64,000 nt of DNA, from contig CAZRWU010000001.1 in NCBI GenBank assembly GCA_964603915.1, positions 1 through 64,000 of the forward strand. The letters run 5' to 3'. The position numbers were made by a program, and so were the translations under genes. The notes beneath the pieces are model-generated. The model did not search any database. It saw nothing but the letters and a program-made list of their open reading frames with translations, and was not told the origin of the DNA. This document shows positions 53,120 through 62,004 of this stretch, piece by piece (within the stretch, counting starts at the first letter, position 1; every line of letters starts with the position of its first letter). This DNA is from REEP01 sp964603915. GTDB lineage: Bacteria; Pseudomonadota; Alphaproteobacteria; Rhodospirillales; Defluviicoccaceae.

Positions 53120-54331
53120 ATGGATTACGAGCAATTTTTCACCGACAAGGTCATGGCGTTGAAGAAGGAGGGTCGTTACCGCGTTTTCGCCAATCTGGAA
53201 CGGAAAGCCGGGCGTTTCCCAAAGGCGGCGTTCCGCGGCAATGACGGCGAACGAGAAATCACGGTCTGGTGTTCCAACGATTATCTCGGGATGGGACAGC
53301 ACCCCGATGTCCTCTATGCGATGCATTCCGCCCTCGACCAGTGCGGCGCTGGCGCCGGAGGCACCCGCAATATCTCGGGAACCAATTACTATCATGTCCT
53401 GCTGGAGCATGAGCTCGCCGATCTTCACCGTACCGAAGCCGCGTTGATCTTCGGCTCCGGCTGGATCGCCAACATGACGGCGCTGTGCACCATTTGCCAG
53501 CTCATCCCCAACTGCCTCGTTCTTTCCGACGAGAAGAATCACAACTCGATGATCGAGGGCATCATCCATTCGCGGGCGGAAAAGCGGCTTTTTCGCCACA
53601 ACGATGTCGACCATCTCGATCAGATCTTGTCCGAATATCCGTCCGATCGCCCGAAACTGGTCGCTTTCGAATCCGTCTACTCCATGGACGGAGACATCTC
53701 GCCGATCGGTGAGATCTGCGATGTCGCCGACAAGTGGGGCGCGATGACGTTTCTCGACGAAGTTCACGCTGTCGGCCTGTATGGAGTGCGCGGCGCGGGC
53801 GTTGCCGAGCGCGACGGCGTCATGCACCGGCTGACCATCATTCAAGGAACCCTGGCGAAGGCCTTTGGCGTTGTCGGCGGCTACATCGCCGGATCGGCGT
53901 CGATGTGCGATTTTGTCCGCTCCTATGGCAATGGCTTTATTTTCTCCTCGGCGATGCCGCCAACGGTCGCCGCCGGGGCCCTTGCCAGCGTCCGGTTTCT
54001 CAAGCAGCACAACGAGATACGCGAGCGCCATCAAGAGCGCGCGGCGACGTTGAAGCGGCGCTTGCGGCAAGCGGGCTTTCCCGTGATGCCCTCTCAGTCT
54101 CACATCGTTCCAGTGCTCGTCGGCGACCCGGTGTTGTGCAAGCAGGCCACTGATCTGCTTTTGAGCGAACACGCCATCTATGTGCAGCCGATCAACTACC
54201 CGACGGTGACGCGCGGCACGGAACGTCTTCGCTTCACGCCCACGCCGCTGCATGATGATGACGAGATCGATCGTCTGGTCGCGGCGATGGAGGACGTCTG
54301 GCGCAAACTCCAGCTTCGCTTGGCTGCCTGA
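53120..54331 (+). CDS. hemA: 5-aminolevulinate synthase
   Basis: Condenses glycine and succinyl-CoA to 5-aminolevulinate (C4 route), first step of heme, siroheme and corrinoids in alphaproteobacteria. 403 residues: 'WCSNDYLGMGQHPDVL', 'GAGGTRNISGTNYYHVLLE', 'DEVHAVGLYG', and the PLP Lys in 'IQGTLAKAFGVVGGYIAG'. ATG 53120 has GGGAGAAGG upstream; the frame is open to 53048. No FNR-type box (TTGAT-N4-ATCAA) is seen in the upstream 179 bases. Confidence 0.96.
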   Translation: MDYEQFFTDKVMALKKEGRYRVFANLERKAGRFPKAAFRGNDGEREITVWCSNDYLGMGQHPDVLYAMHSALDQCGAGAGGTRNISGTNYYHVLLEHELADLHRTEAALIFGSGWIANMTALCTICQLIPNCLVLSDEKNHNSMIEGIIHSRAEKRLFRHNDVDHLDQILSEYPSDRPKLVAFESVYSMDGDISPIGEICDVADKWGAMTFLDEVHAVGLYGVRGAGVAERDGVMHRLTIIQGTLAKAFGVVGGYIAGSASMCDFVRSYGNGFIFSSAMPPTVAAGALASVRFLKQHNEIRERHQERAATLKRRLRQAGFPVMPSQSHIVPVLVGDPVLCKQATDLLLSEHAIYVQPINYPTVTRGTERLRFTPTPLHDDDEIDRLVAAMEDVWRKLQLRLAA

Positions 54332-54473
54332 AAGGCCCTGGCCTTAACGCTCCTGCCGGGCGGCGGGGACGCGCCCGGACATGGTGACCGCGCGCCGAAC
54401 GGGCGGCCATGGACTTCGCCGAGCCGCTCGGGCATGATTACGGGAGCGGTAAAGGTGGAAGGGTCGCCCGCGC

Positions 54474-55019
54474 ATGTTTGCCGATCACACGCTGACGCCC
54501 AAGGAAGCGACCAGGCTCGCCGCACTGGGCACCCTCGCGCTGGAGCCACGGACTTACAGCGACTTGGCCACCGCGATCCGCCACTTCATTGGCAGCGTGA
54601 TCGGCCCGTCGCCGGAAATCATGGGGCACTCCATCGAGTTGCTGCGTTATGAAGAGCTTGTCGAATCCGATGAACGCGACGGCGTTGACGGTCTCCTTCG
54701 GCTGACTGCGAAAGGGCGCGAGGAAATGCGAACGCTCTTGTGCGCCAACCTCCGCGCTGCCGATACCGCTTTAAACAAGCTCGTCATCGCTCTCAAGTTT
54801 CGCTTTCTCCACCTGCTCGATCCGCATGAGCAGTGCATGCAAGCGGATGTGCTCGTCGATGTCTGCGAACAAGAGCTTGCCCGGCTTGACGACCTGCGCA
54901 GACGTCATGCCCGCGACCAAGGTCATCTTGCCGAGTGGCTGGAGCATGACATCACGCTGTTGGAGCAGCGTCTGCGCTGGCTGATCGCTTTCCGGAGTCG
55001 TCTCTGCTCCCCGACCTGA
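54474..55019 (+). CDS. Winged-helix, PadR-like putative regulator
   Basis: 181 residues. An N-terminal winged-helix-like part (about 1-90) contains 'GTLALEPRTYSDLATAIRHFIG' (region), 'SIELLRYEELVE' and 'LLRLTAKGREEMRTLL', the order of a PadR/MarR wing. A C-terminal helical part (about 95-181), with 'LDDLRRRHARDQ' and 'HDITLLEQRLRWL', could dimerise, as in PadR Vir_act_alpha_C domains. No family name is certain. It lies between hemA and a small membrane protein, all on the plus strand. Confidence 0.7.
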   Translation: MFADHTLTPKEATRLAALGTLALEPRTYSDLATAIRHFIGSVIGPSPEIMGHSIELLRYEELVESDERDGVDGLLRLTAKGREEMRTLLCANLRAADTALNKLVIALKFRFLHLLDPHEQCMQADVLVDVCEQELARLDDLRRRHARDQGHLAEWLEHDITLLEQRLRWLIAFRSRLCSPT

Positions 55020-55033
55020 AGCTCCGCCGACAA

Positions 55034-55219
55034 GTGATCCGAACTCCTCTTGCCATCGATCTTGTGTCGCTTCTGGCGGTTATCGTTTTTGCGCTATCCT
55101 GGTTCTTCCTCGCCCGGACAGATGAGGGAGAAGGCGTTGTTCGGCTGTTTTTCCGATCGATGATGATCATCGCCGCGGCCATCGGCATATTCGGGCTGAT
55201 CCTAAGATTCATGACCTGA
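55034..55219 (+). CDS. Small protein with two membrane segments
   Basis: 61 residues, with two hydrophobic helices: 'LAIDLVSLLAVIVFALSWFFLA' and 'MMIIAAAIGIFGLILRFM' (regions). The start is GTG with no strong ribosome binding site, 14 bases after the PadR-like gene. Composition is convincingly membrane-like, so it is probably real, but it is unfamiliar. Confidence 0.5.
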   Translation: MIRTPLAIDLVSLLAVIVFALSWFFLARTDEGEGVVRLFFRSMMIIAAAIGIFGLILRFMT

Positions 55220-55281
55220 TCGCGATCTGCGGCTGCGCACCTTCGACGCCATTGGCGACGGCGCGGTTCGCCGCAGGCCGA

Positions 55282-55938
55282 CTACCCGGTAAAGTTCCGT
55301 CGGCCAATCCAACGTGGTCGCATGGCGAACGGCGAGGTCAAAACATCCAGGGCATTCCGAAAGCTGTTCCGGATCCTCGGAAAGACCAGAGCATCGTCGA
55401 GACGCCGGTCGAGGAAGCTCCAGGTCGCCGCGCCGTCGTCCGAGTAATCTTCGATCCAGTAAAGAACCGTCGCCACGTATATCGGCGCGAGCGTCAAGCG
55501 CTTGCTGTAAAAGTTGATATCCGTCGCCGTATCGCCCACCGCGTACCAGATGGCGCTGAGCGTATCGAACGTATTGCGCGCCGCGGTTGCGGTGTTCTGT
55601 GGCATTGCCAGAAAGGACATGGTCCGGCGCACCGCCTCCCGGTACGGCGCATTGACGTCGATCCGCAATCGGATCGCCGTCGTCAGTTTCTCGCGGAACG
55701 GCTTGTCAGCCATCTCCGCCTTGCCCATCTGCTCGAGCATGTAGCGGTCGTCACGATCCGACCAGAAACGGATCATGTCCCGCGGGCCGCCGGGGAACAC
55801 CCGCAACGCCATGTCCGGCGGATAGCCGGCGCTTTCGGCGCCCATCTTCAAGGTCCGCTCCACCCAGCCGTCGAAGGCGACGTTCGGCAGTGTCGCAAAG
55901 AGGATCTTTTCGCGAGCTTCCCGGTATTCTCTGTCCAT
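55282..55938 (-). CDS. COQ9 family ubiquinone biosynthesis protein
   Basis: 218 residues, helical, with COQ9 traits: 'ILFATLPNVAFDGWVERTL' near the start, 'LRVFPGGPRDMIRFW', 'TTAIRLRIDVNAPYREAVRRTMSFLAMP' (region) and 'WYAVGDTATDINFYSKRLTLAPIYVATVLYW' (region). COQ9 binds lipid and assists the COQ7 hydroxylase in ubiquinone synthesis. It begins 14 bases after def, so def-coq9 form an operon. The reading is firm for family, not for partner. Confidence 0.92.
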   Translation of the reverse strand: MDREYREAREKILFATLPNVAFDGWVERTLKMGAESAGYPPDMALRVFPGGPRDMIRFWSDRDDRYMLEQMGKAEMADKPFREKLTTAIRLRIDVNAPYREAVRRTMSFLAMPQNTATAARNTFDTLSAIWYAVGDTATDINFYSKRLTLAPIYVATVLYWIEDYSDDGAATWSFLDRRLDDALVFPRIRNSFRNALDVLTSPFAMRPRWIGRRNFTG

Positions 55939-55952
55939 GAACTTGTTCCGTC

Positions 55953-56528
55953 TTACTGTTTGAGTTTTCCTGATCCTTGAGACCGAAAGTGGCCATACTC
56001 GGCTATTTCTTCAACAAATCCGAAGGACGAGAGATCCGTCATGCGCTTCGGATAGAGAACGCCATCGAGATGATCGCATTCGTGCTGGACCACGCGGGCA
56101 TGAAAGCCTTCAGCTATCCGTTCAAGACGCTCACCGTTCGATCCAATGCCGGCATATCGGATTCGGCGGACACGGGGCACAAGCCCTGTCAGTCCAGGCA
56201 CGGAAAGGCACCGTTCCCAGCCCTCCTCGCGATCCTCGCTCATCGCTTCAATCTGCGGATTGATCAGGACGGTGAGCGGAACCGGGCCACTCGGCGATCC
56301 CTCCGCCGCGTCCGGGTCATCCGCCCGCTCCCGCGGCACCCAGAACACAATCACGCGTCGCGGAACATGAACTTGAGGCGCCGCGAGACCAACGGCGGGA
56401 GCGTCGTGCATCGTCTCGATCATGTCCGCGACCAGACGGGCAAGATCTACGGCGGCGAGATCGACGACATCGTCGGCGCGCCGCTGCAAGACAGGGTGCC
56501 CCATTCGAGCAATCTTCAAAATCGCCAT
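55953..56528 (-). CDS. def: Peptide deformylase
   Basis: Removes the formyl group from nascent peptides. 191 residues from MAILKIARMGHPVL, with motif 1 'PAVGLAAPQVHV', motif 2 'ERCLSVPGL' (Cys ligand; the usual EGCLS has Arg in place of Gly) and motif 3 'VVQHECDHLDGVLY' (HExxH-type, two His ligands and the catalytic Glu). The Gly-to-Arg change is found in some paralogous PDFs. The C terminus is about 20 residues longer than the shortest PDFs. ATG 56528 is chosen over upstream alternatives by homology. Confidence 0.93.
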   Translation of the reverse strand: MAILKIARMGHPVLQRRADDVVDLAAVDLARLVADMIETMHDAPAVGLAAPQVHVPRRVIVFWVPRERADDPDAAEGSPSGPVPLTVLINPQIEAMSEDREEGWERCLSVPGLTGLVPRVRRIRYAGIGSNGERLERIAEGFHARVVQHECDHLDGVLYPKRMTDLSSFGFVEEIAEYGHFRSQGSGKLKQ

Positions 56529-56666
56529 GCGCCAATCTACATCCAATGACAAGATCTTGTTAGGCCGAGCCTGTGCGGCGGCCCTTCCCAAACGGTGCGC
56601 GGATGTGCTAAGAGAACGGCCCTTATATCGGTTGGCTCAACCCATAGGAAAGGAGAAGAGTTCCTC

Positions 56667-56870
56667 GTGCAAGTGATCGTTCGCGACAACAATGTCGACC
56701 AAGCTCTCAAGGCGCTCAAGAAAAAGATGCAGCGCGAAGGTATCTTCAGGGAAATGAAACGGCGCCGGTCCTACGAAAAACCATCCGAGAGGCGCGCCAG
56801 GGAGCAGGCGGAAGCCGTGCGCCGGGCCCGCAAGCTTGAACGCAAGCGAGTCGAAAGAGAAGGCTTCTAG
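56667..56870 (+). CDS. rpsU: 30S ribosomal protein S21
   Basis: 67 residues, starting with GTG (VQVIVRDNNVDQALKALKKK) and ending in the basic helix 'RRARKLERKRVEREGF'. AGGAG 9-13 bases upstream fixes the GTG start; the upstream extension of the open frame is not coding. S21 helps mRNA binding by the 30S subunit. It is divergent from def. Confidence 0.94.
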   Translation: MQVIVRDNNVDQALKALKKKMQREGIFREMKRRRSYEKPSERRAREQAEAVRRARKLERKRVEREGF

Positions 56871-56933
56871 CGCAGCCCAGGAGCCACCCTCTCCACCAAT
56901 TCCCCCTCGTTCTTAAAGCAATGTAAGGCCCTG

Positions 56934-56968
56934 AAGCGCACAGCGCGGGCGGTTCTTTTGCGCTTTTT
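56934..56968 (+). terminator. Candidate terminator downstream of rpsU
   Basis: AAGCGC (56934-56939) pairs with GCGCTT (56960-56965) ahead of TTTTC. The stem is short with a 20-base loop, so it is weak. The rest of the 315-base stretch 56871-57185 holds the pnt terminator and otherwise nothing I can support as a gene. Confidence 0.45.
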
Positions 56969-57091
56969 CAACGCATCGCCGGCCGTACAGCCTTGTCGGT
57001 GGAGGTTGTCTGCTGCCTCCGCTCCCCCGCGTACCTTCTTGATGCAGGTCGCGCCGAGGCTAAGGCCTCCGGCCAACTCCGGAACCCATAG

Positions 57092-57119
57092 AAAAAAGGC
57101 GGAACCCTGAGGTTCCGCC
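57092..57119 (-). terminator. Rho-independent terminator of the pnt operon
   Basis: Perfect 9-bp stem GGCGGAACC/GGTTCCGCC with a 4-base loop (57098-57119). On the minus strand it is followed by six T residues (the A run at 57092-57097). It lies 66 bases after the pntB stop. Confidence 0.9.
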
Positions 57120-57185
57120 ACTGATCGAGTTCGCCTTCCCGAACGCGGTATTCACGGGAATGACGAGCATGAGGACTTTCAGCGC

Positions 57186-58577
57186 TCAGAGAGCCTGGAC
57201 GATCTCCTCTGTGACTTTCTTGGCATCGCCGAACAGCATCATCGTCTTGTCGCCGAAGAACAGCGGATTGTCGACGCCGGCGTAGCCCGAGGCCATCGAC
57301 CGCTTGATAAAGAGCGTCGTTCCCGCCTTGTCGACGTCCAGAATCGGCATCCCGTAGATCGGGCTGGTCTTGTCGGTGCGCGCCGATGGATTGGTTATGT
57401 CGTTGGCCCCGATAACGAAGGCGACGTCGGTTGTCGAGAACTCGTGGTTGATTTCCTCGAGCTCGAACACCTCGTCGTACGGCACGTTGGCTTCGGCCAG
57501 CAGGACATTCATGTGCCCCGGCATGCGGCCGGCCACGGGGTGAATGGCGTACTTGACTTCGACCCCTTCCTCCTTAAGTAGATCCGCCATCTCGCGCAGC
57601 GCATGCTGAGCCTGCGCCACCGCCATGCCGTAGCCCGGGATGATGATCACCTTGCTTGCGTTCTTCATGATGAAGGCGGCGTCTTCGGCGCTTCCCGCCT
57701 TCACCGAGCGGTCGCCCGTGGCGCCGGCGACCGGAGCCGCTCCCTCTCCGCCGAAGCCGCCCAACAGCACATTGAAGATCGAGCGATTCATCCCCTTGCA
57801 CATGATGTAACTGAGGATGGCGCCCGACGAGCCGACCAACGCGCCGGTAATCACCAACGCCGGGTTGGCGAGGGTAAAGCCGATGCCGGCCGCGGCCCAC
57901 CCCGAGTAGGAGTTCAGCATCGACACCACCACCGGCATGTCCGCTCCGCCAATAGGAACGATGAGAAGAAACCCGATGGCGAACGCCAACAGGACCAGCA
58001 GCCAATACGCGGTGTAGGATTCCGTCGCGGCGAACACGATCACGAGGATCACGATCAGCCCGCCGATCACCGCGTTCAAAGGGTGCTGGAAGGGAAAGAT
58101 GATGGGATTGCCGCTCATCAATCCTTGCAACTTCAGGAATGCGATGACGGAGCCGGAAAAGGTGATGGCGCCAATCGCCGTGCCCAGTCCCATCTCGACA
58201 AGGCTGCCGCCGGGAATGGCTCCCCTGGTGCCAATGGCGTAGGCTTCCGGATGATACAGGGCAGCCGTGGCGACGAACACCGCGGCGAGACCGACAAGGC
58301 TGTGGAATCCCGCGACCAACTGCGGCAACGCCGTCATCTGGATGCGGAGCGCGATGACGGTGCCGACGGCGCCGCCGATGAGCACGCCCGGAATGATCAA
58401 CGAGTAATTGACCACATCCGGCCGCAGCAAGGTCGTGATGACGGCGATCGTCATGCCGGCGATGCCGAAGATGTTGCCTTGGCGCGCGGACTCAGGGTGA
58501 CTCAATCCCCTCAGCGCGAGAATGAAAAGCACCGCGGCGACGAGGTAGGCAAGGCCCGTTATTTCGGTTGCGTACAT
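57186..58577 (-). CDS. pntB: NAD(P) transhydrogenase beta subunit
   Basis: 463-residue membrane subunit. The first about 275 residues are hydrophobic helices forming much of the proton channel. The C-terminal soluble dIII domain binds NADP(H): 'VIIIPGYGMAVAQAQHALRE', region, with 'IHPVAGRMPGHMNVLLAEANVPYD' (region) and 'VIGANDITNPSA'. The enzyme couples hydride transfer from NADH to NADP+ to proton re-entry and so supplies NADPH. Third gene of pntAa-pntAb-pntB, 12 bases after pntAb. Confidence 0.96.
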   Translation of the reverse strand: MYATEITGLAYLVAAVLFILALRGLSHPESARQGNIFGIAGMTIAVITTLLRPDVVNYSLIIPGVLIGGAVGTVIALRIQMTALPQLVAGFHSLVGLAAVFVATAALYHPEAYAIGTRGAIPGGSLVEMGLGTAIGAITFSGSVIAFLKLQGLMSGNPIIFPFQHPLNAVIGGLIVILVIVFAATESYTAYWLLVLLAFAIGFLLIVPIGGADMPVVVSMLNSYSGWAAAGIGFTLANPALVITGALVGSSGAILSYIMCKGMNRSIFNVLLGGFGGEGAAPVAGATGDRSVKAGSAEDAAFIMKNASKVIIIPGYGMAVAQAQHALREMADLLKEEGVEVKYAIHPVAGRMPGHMNVLLAEANVPYDEVFELEEINHEFSTTDVAFVIGANDITNPSARTDKTSPIYGMPILDVDKAGTTLFIKRSMASGYAGVDNPLFFGDKTMMLFGDAKKVTEEIVQAL

Positions 58578-58589
58578 GCGTGCGGCCCC

Positions 58590-59015
58590 CTACCGCTTCT
58601 GTTTTTTCTTGAACATTTGCAGCATGCGATGGGTGACGATGAAGCCGCCGAAGATGTTCACCGACGCGAGCATCAAGGCGAAGAAGCCCATCACGCTGGA
58701 AAAGTCGATATGAGCAGGACCGGCAGCAAGCAAACCGCCCACGATGATCACGGATGAAATCGCGTTGGTCACGCTCATCAGGGGCGAGTGCAGAGCCGGC
58801 GTGACGCTCCACACCACATAGAACCCGACGAACACCGCCAGCACAAAGATGGTCAACAATCCAAGGAAATCGCCGTGAGGCTCAACCGCTGCTGGCTGCG
58901 CCAGTGTGTGCACCACCGCTTCGTTGGCCAGATGCGCCGCCTGCTCCGCGAGCCTTGCCGCTTCGGCGGCGAGGCGTTGCGCATTCTCAACGAGGGTTGC
59001 CTGATTCATGGTCAT
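58590..59015 (-). CDS. pntAb: NAD(P) transhydrogenase alpha subunit, membrane part
   Basis: 141 residues: an Ala-rich N-terminal helix ('AQRLAAEAARLAEQAAHLANEA', region) and three to four membrane helices including 'LLTIFVLAVFVGFYVVWSVTPALHSPLMSVTNAISSVIIVGG' (region) and 'FGGFIVTHRMLQMF'. Separation from the soluble alpha part is the Rhodospirillum rubrum type of gene split. The start codon overlaps the pntAa stop (ATGA at 59012-59015); an ATG two codons later is possible. Confidence 0.94.
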   Translation of the reverse strand: MTMNQATLVENAQRLAAEAARLAEQAAHLANEAVVHTLAQPAAVEPHGDFLGLLTIFVLAVFVGFYVVWSVTPALHSPLMSVTNAISSVIIVGGLLAAGPAHIDFSSVMGFFALMLASVNIFGGFIVTHRMLQMFKKKQKR

Positions 59016-60163
59016 TTGCCCTCTTCTGTCAGCATCGGGTTGACGATGTTGCCATCGCGGGTCAGCAGGGTGCCCTTGACGGTTTCATCCTCCCAATCGA
59101 ATTTGAATGACTTGCTGTCCTTATCGACATGCGGACTGAGGAAATTCAGCAAGTTCTTGGCAAAGAGCATGCTGGCGTCGCGCGGCAACCGGCCCGGCAC
59201 ATTGACCAGTCCGACGATCTTGACGCCATTTTTCACGACCGTCTCACCCGGTTTGGAGAGAGGGCAGTTGCCGCCCGCTTCAACCGCCAGATCCATGATG
59301 ATCGATCCCGGGCGCATGCTGTTGACCATCTCCTCGGAAACGAGTTCAGGAGCCGGCCGGCCGGGAATCAGCGCCGTGGTGATGACAATGTCTTGCTTTT
59401 TGACATGATCGGCGACGACCTCGGCTTGTCGCCGCCGGAAATCATCCGACATTTCCTTGGCGTATCCGCCCGCCGTTTCGGCCTCTTTCATCGCCGCTTC
59501 GTCGACCATGATGAACTTGGCGCCGAGGCTCTCCACCTGTTCCTTGGTTGCCGATCGCACGTCGGTGGCGGTGACGACCGCGCCGAGACGTTTCGCCGTG
59601 GCGATTGCCTGAAGCCCGGCGACGCCCACGCCCATGATGAACACCTTAGCCGGCGCGACGGTGCCGGCGGAGGTCATCATCAGCGGCAACGCGCTGTGAT
59701 ACTCGGCGGCGGCGTCGACCACTGCGCGATAACCGGCAAGGTTGCTTTGGCTTGACAGGACATCCATGGACTGGGCGCGGGATATGCGCGGCATCAGCTC
59801 CATGGCGAAGGCGTTGACGCCGGCCTTGGCATAGGCCTCGACATCGCTCCGATTGCTCAGCGCGGCGAGATGACCAACCAGAAAAGCGCCTCTTTTCATC
59901 AGCGCCAACTCGTTGCGGCCCTCCTCGAGGATTGGACGCTGCACCTTGAGGACAACATCCGCGTCCTGAAGCGCCGACGCTTCGTCATCCGCTATGGTCG
60001 CGCCCGCAGCACGGAAATCCTCGTCGGTGATGGCCGCATGTTCGCCGGCTCCGGTTTCGACAATGACGTCGAAGCCGAACCCGACAAGTTTCTTGACGAC
60101 GTCAGGCGAGCCCGCGACCCGTGTCTCTCCCGGCATCCGCTCCTTGGGTATTGCGATTTTCAT
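59012..60163 (-). CDS. pntAa: NAD(P) transhydrogenase alpha subunit, soluble NAD(H)-binding part
   Basis: 383 residues, dI domain: 'MKIAIPKERMPGETRVAGSPD', region, related to alanine dehydrogenase, with 'FIMGVGVAGLQAIATAKRLGAVVTATDVR' (region) as the NAD-binding fold and 'DIVITTALIPGRPAPELV' near the end. ATG 60163 is chosen over an earlier open frame because AGGGGA lies 8 bases upstream and homology begins there. First gene of the pnt operon, whose promoter should lie within 60164-60513. Confidence 0.95.
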   Translation of the reverse strand: MKIAIPKERMPGETRVAGSPDVVKKLVGFGFDVIVETGAGEHAAITDEDFRAAGATIADDEASALQDADVVLKVQRPILEEGRNELALMKRGAFLVGHLAALSNRSDVEAYAKAGVNAFAMELMPRISRAQSMDVLSSQSNLAGYRAVVDAAAEYHSALPLMMTSAGTVAPAKVFIMGVGVAGLQAIATAKRLGAVVTATDVRSATKEQVESLGAKFIMVDEAAMKEAETAGGYAKEMSDDFRRRQAEVVADHVKKQDIVITTALIPGRPAPELVSEEMVNSMRPGSIIMDLAVEAGGNCPLSKPGETVVKNGVKIVGLVNVPGRLPRDASMLFAKNLLNFLSPHVDKDSKSFKFDWEDETVKGTLLTRDGNIVNPMLTEEGK

Positions 60164-60513
60164 GTTGAAGTCCCCTGCCCTCTCCGTCCGGAAAGTGTGC
60201 GGCGCGTTTATGCACGCTCCGCCGGAGATGCACAAGGGGGGCGCCCTTGAAAAAACGGCAATGCGGCCAAAGATATTGCTTTCGGCCCCTGATCGGACGG
60301 CGATAGCCGATAACGCGACTTCGGTACCCTCGAAATGGGGGTCGCCTGCCTACCCTGCCGGACGCCTGGGAGGGGTCCACGGGAGGGAGCGCTCGCGGCT
60401 AATTGGGCTGGATTGCCCTTCCAGGCTCTTCTCCCGCCTCAGTCTTGTGCTGGCTTTAGGCACATGCGGCGGGCAAGCGTTCTTGCCTCTACAGTCCCTC
60501 TAAGATTGATCGA
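60164..60513. other. 350-base region upstream of the pnt operon
   Basis: Lies between the end of the ABC1-kinase gene and pntAa, both minus strand. No credible gene, palindrome of note, or recognisable promoter element was found. It should contain the end of the kinase transcript and the pnt promoter. Confidence 0.5.
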
Positions 60514-61887
60514 TCAGGTCGGCTGCGGCAAATCGAAACGAGCGAGCGCATCCGCCTGACGGGCGCGCAGATCGTCCTCGTTGAAGTCTGCGATCAGCCC
60601 GTGGAACACCTGATGCCAATTGATCTCGGCCTTGAGGCGGGTGAACACGCTGCCGAGACCGATCGCGGCGCGATCCATCAAGACGAATTCCCTCGGCGGC
60701 GTCACGCCACCCGCCTCCTTCAAGCCTTGATGAACCTTTGCGGCGACCTGCGCGCCGTATCTTACGCCGTCATCGTCCTGGATGCGCTGAACCTTGTCCT
60801 CCATCAGCGGCCGATAAAGGAAACGAGCCCAATGGTTGAGGATCTCGATCATGTTGCGGTTGATGTTCTTGAACCCCCAGGTCTCGTAGGACGAAACCGC
60901 AAGATCCTCATCATTGTTGAGAAGGGCCCAGTACAGATCGATAACGGCCCTGACGAAAGGCGGCCTGAACACACGGACACAGCCGAAATCGAGCAGGTTG
61001 ATCGATTGATCGGGTCTCACCGTGTAGTTGCCGAGATGAGGATCGCCGTGGATCACGCCGCACTGGTACAACGGCACGTACCAGGCGCGAAACATGTTGA
61101 TGGCGACGGCGTTGCGCACCTCGAGGTGCTCATCGACGTAACGCAGGATCGGGACGCCGTCCAGCCAGGTCATGGTCAGAAGCCGGTCGGTACACAAGTC
61201 GAGCAACGGTTCCGGGACATGAACGCCTGGTTCGTTCGCATGCATGAACGCGTAAAGGCCCATGTGACGGGCTTCCCGGCGATAATCGAGCTCTTCGCGA
61301 AGACGCTCGGCGAGTTCGGCATGGACCTCCGTCGGATCGACCGAGCGATCATAGCGACGGTATATCGAGAAAACGATCCTGAGCTGCTGCAGATCGGCCT
61401 CGACCGCCGAGGCCATATCCGGGTATTGCAACTTACAGGCGAGTTGCCGGCCGTCGTGAGCCAAGGCCCGATGAACCTGACCGAGTGACGCCGCCGCGGC
61501 GGCTTCGTGTTCGAATGCCGCGAAGCGCTTTTGCCAATCCTGGCCCAGTTCCGCCGACATGCGCCTTTTCACGAAAGCCCAGCCCATGGGAGGCGCGTTC
61601 GTCTGCAGCTCCGCCAATTCCGTCGAATACGCCTCGGGCAGAAGGTCGGGCACGGTCGACATGATCTGCGCGACCTTCATCAGAGGCCCCTTGAGACCGC
61701 CGAGCGCCGCCTTCACCTCCGCGGCGATCTCCGGATTGTCGATTTGCGATCCGAACAGGCGAGCTCCGGCGAACCGGGCCGCCGCGCCGCCAACCGCGGT
61801 GCCGACACGGGCAAAGCGCATCATCCGGCCTCCGAATGAGCTCTCCTCACCGCTGGCGCGGCGTCTCTCGAACGCACTGTCGGTCAT
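60514..61887 (-). CDS. ABC1/AarF/UbiB family atypical kinase
   Basis: 457-residue soluble member of the ABC1 (ADCK) family. Marks: 'GGLKGPLMKVAQIMSTVPDLLP' (the KxGQ-like motif reads 'MKVAQ'), 'AAAASLGQVHRAL' (Ala-rich nucleotide loop), 'CKLQYPD', 'VIHGDPHLGNYTVRPD' (catalytic-type HGDxxxxN) and 'LLDFGCVRVF' (DFG). No C-terminal membrane helices are evident, unlike true UbiB. These proteins act in ubiquinone biosynthesis or lipid homeostasis. GGGAGG precedes ATG 61887. Specific role uncertain. Confidence 0.92.
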   Translation of the reverse strand: MTDSAFERRRASGEESSFGGRMMRFARVGTAVGGAAARFAGARLFGSQIDNPEIAAEVKAALGGLKGPLMKVAQIMSTVPDLLPEAYSTELAELQTNAPPMGWAFVKRRMSAELGQDWQKRFAAFEHEAAAAASLGQVHRALAHDGRQLACKLQYPDMASAVEADLQQLRIVFSIYRRYDRSVDPTEVHAELAERLREELDYRREARHMGLYAFMHANEPGVHVPEPLLDLCTDRLLTMTWLDGVPILRYVDEHLEVRNAVAINMFRAWYVPLYQCGVIHGDPHLGNYTVRPDQSINLLDFGCVRVFRPPFVRAVIDLYWALLNNDEDLAVSSYETWGFKNINRNMIEILNHWARFLYRPLMEDKVQRIQDDDGVRYGAQVAAKVHQGLKEAGGVTPPREFVLMDRAAIGLGSVFTRLKAEINWHQVFHGLIADFNEDDLRARQADALARFDLPQPT

Positions 61888-61961
61888 CGGCCTCCCTTTC
61901 GACTCATCGGGGTTCCATGCCATTGTACGCGGCTCAAGCCTTCCTCGATCACACGGGGTCC

Positions 61962-61991
61962 GTGGATCCGCCCGCAAGCCGGCGGATCCAC
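61962..61991. terminator. 11-bp hairpin after pepF
   Basis: GTGGATCCGCC/GGCGGATCCAC, perfect 11-bp stem with 8-base loop, 13 bases after the pepF stop (minus strand). No T run follows, but the position and strength suggest a transcript end. Confidence 0.6.
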
Positions 61992-62004
61992 ATCGGCGGC
62001 AGCC

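Noticed and set aside
56867..57121. An 84-codon minus-strand open frame between rpsU and pntB.
   Set aside because: It would begin inside the pnt terminator stem and ends in the rpsU stop region; no family resemblance or ribosome binding site.
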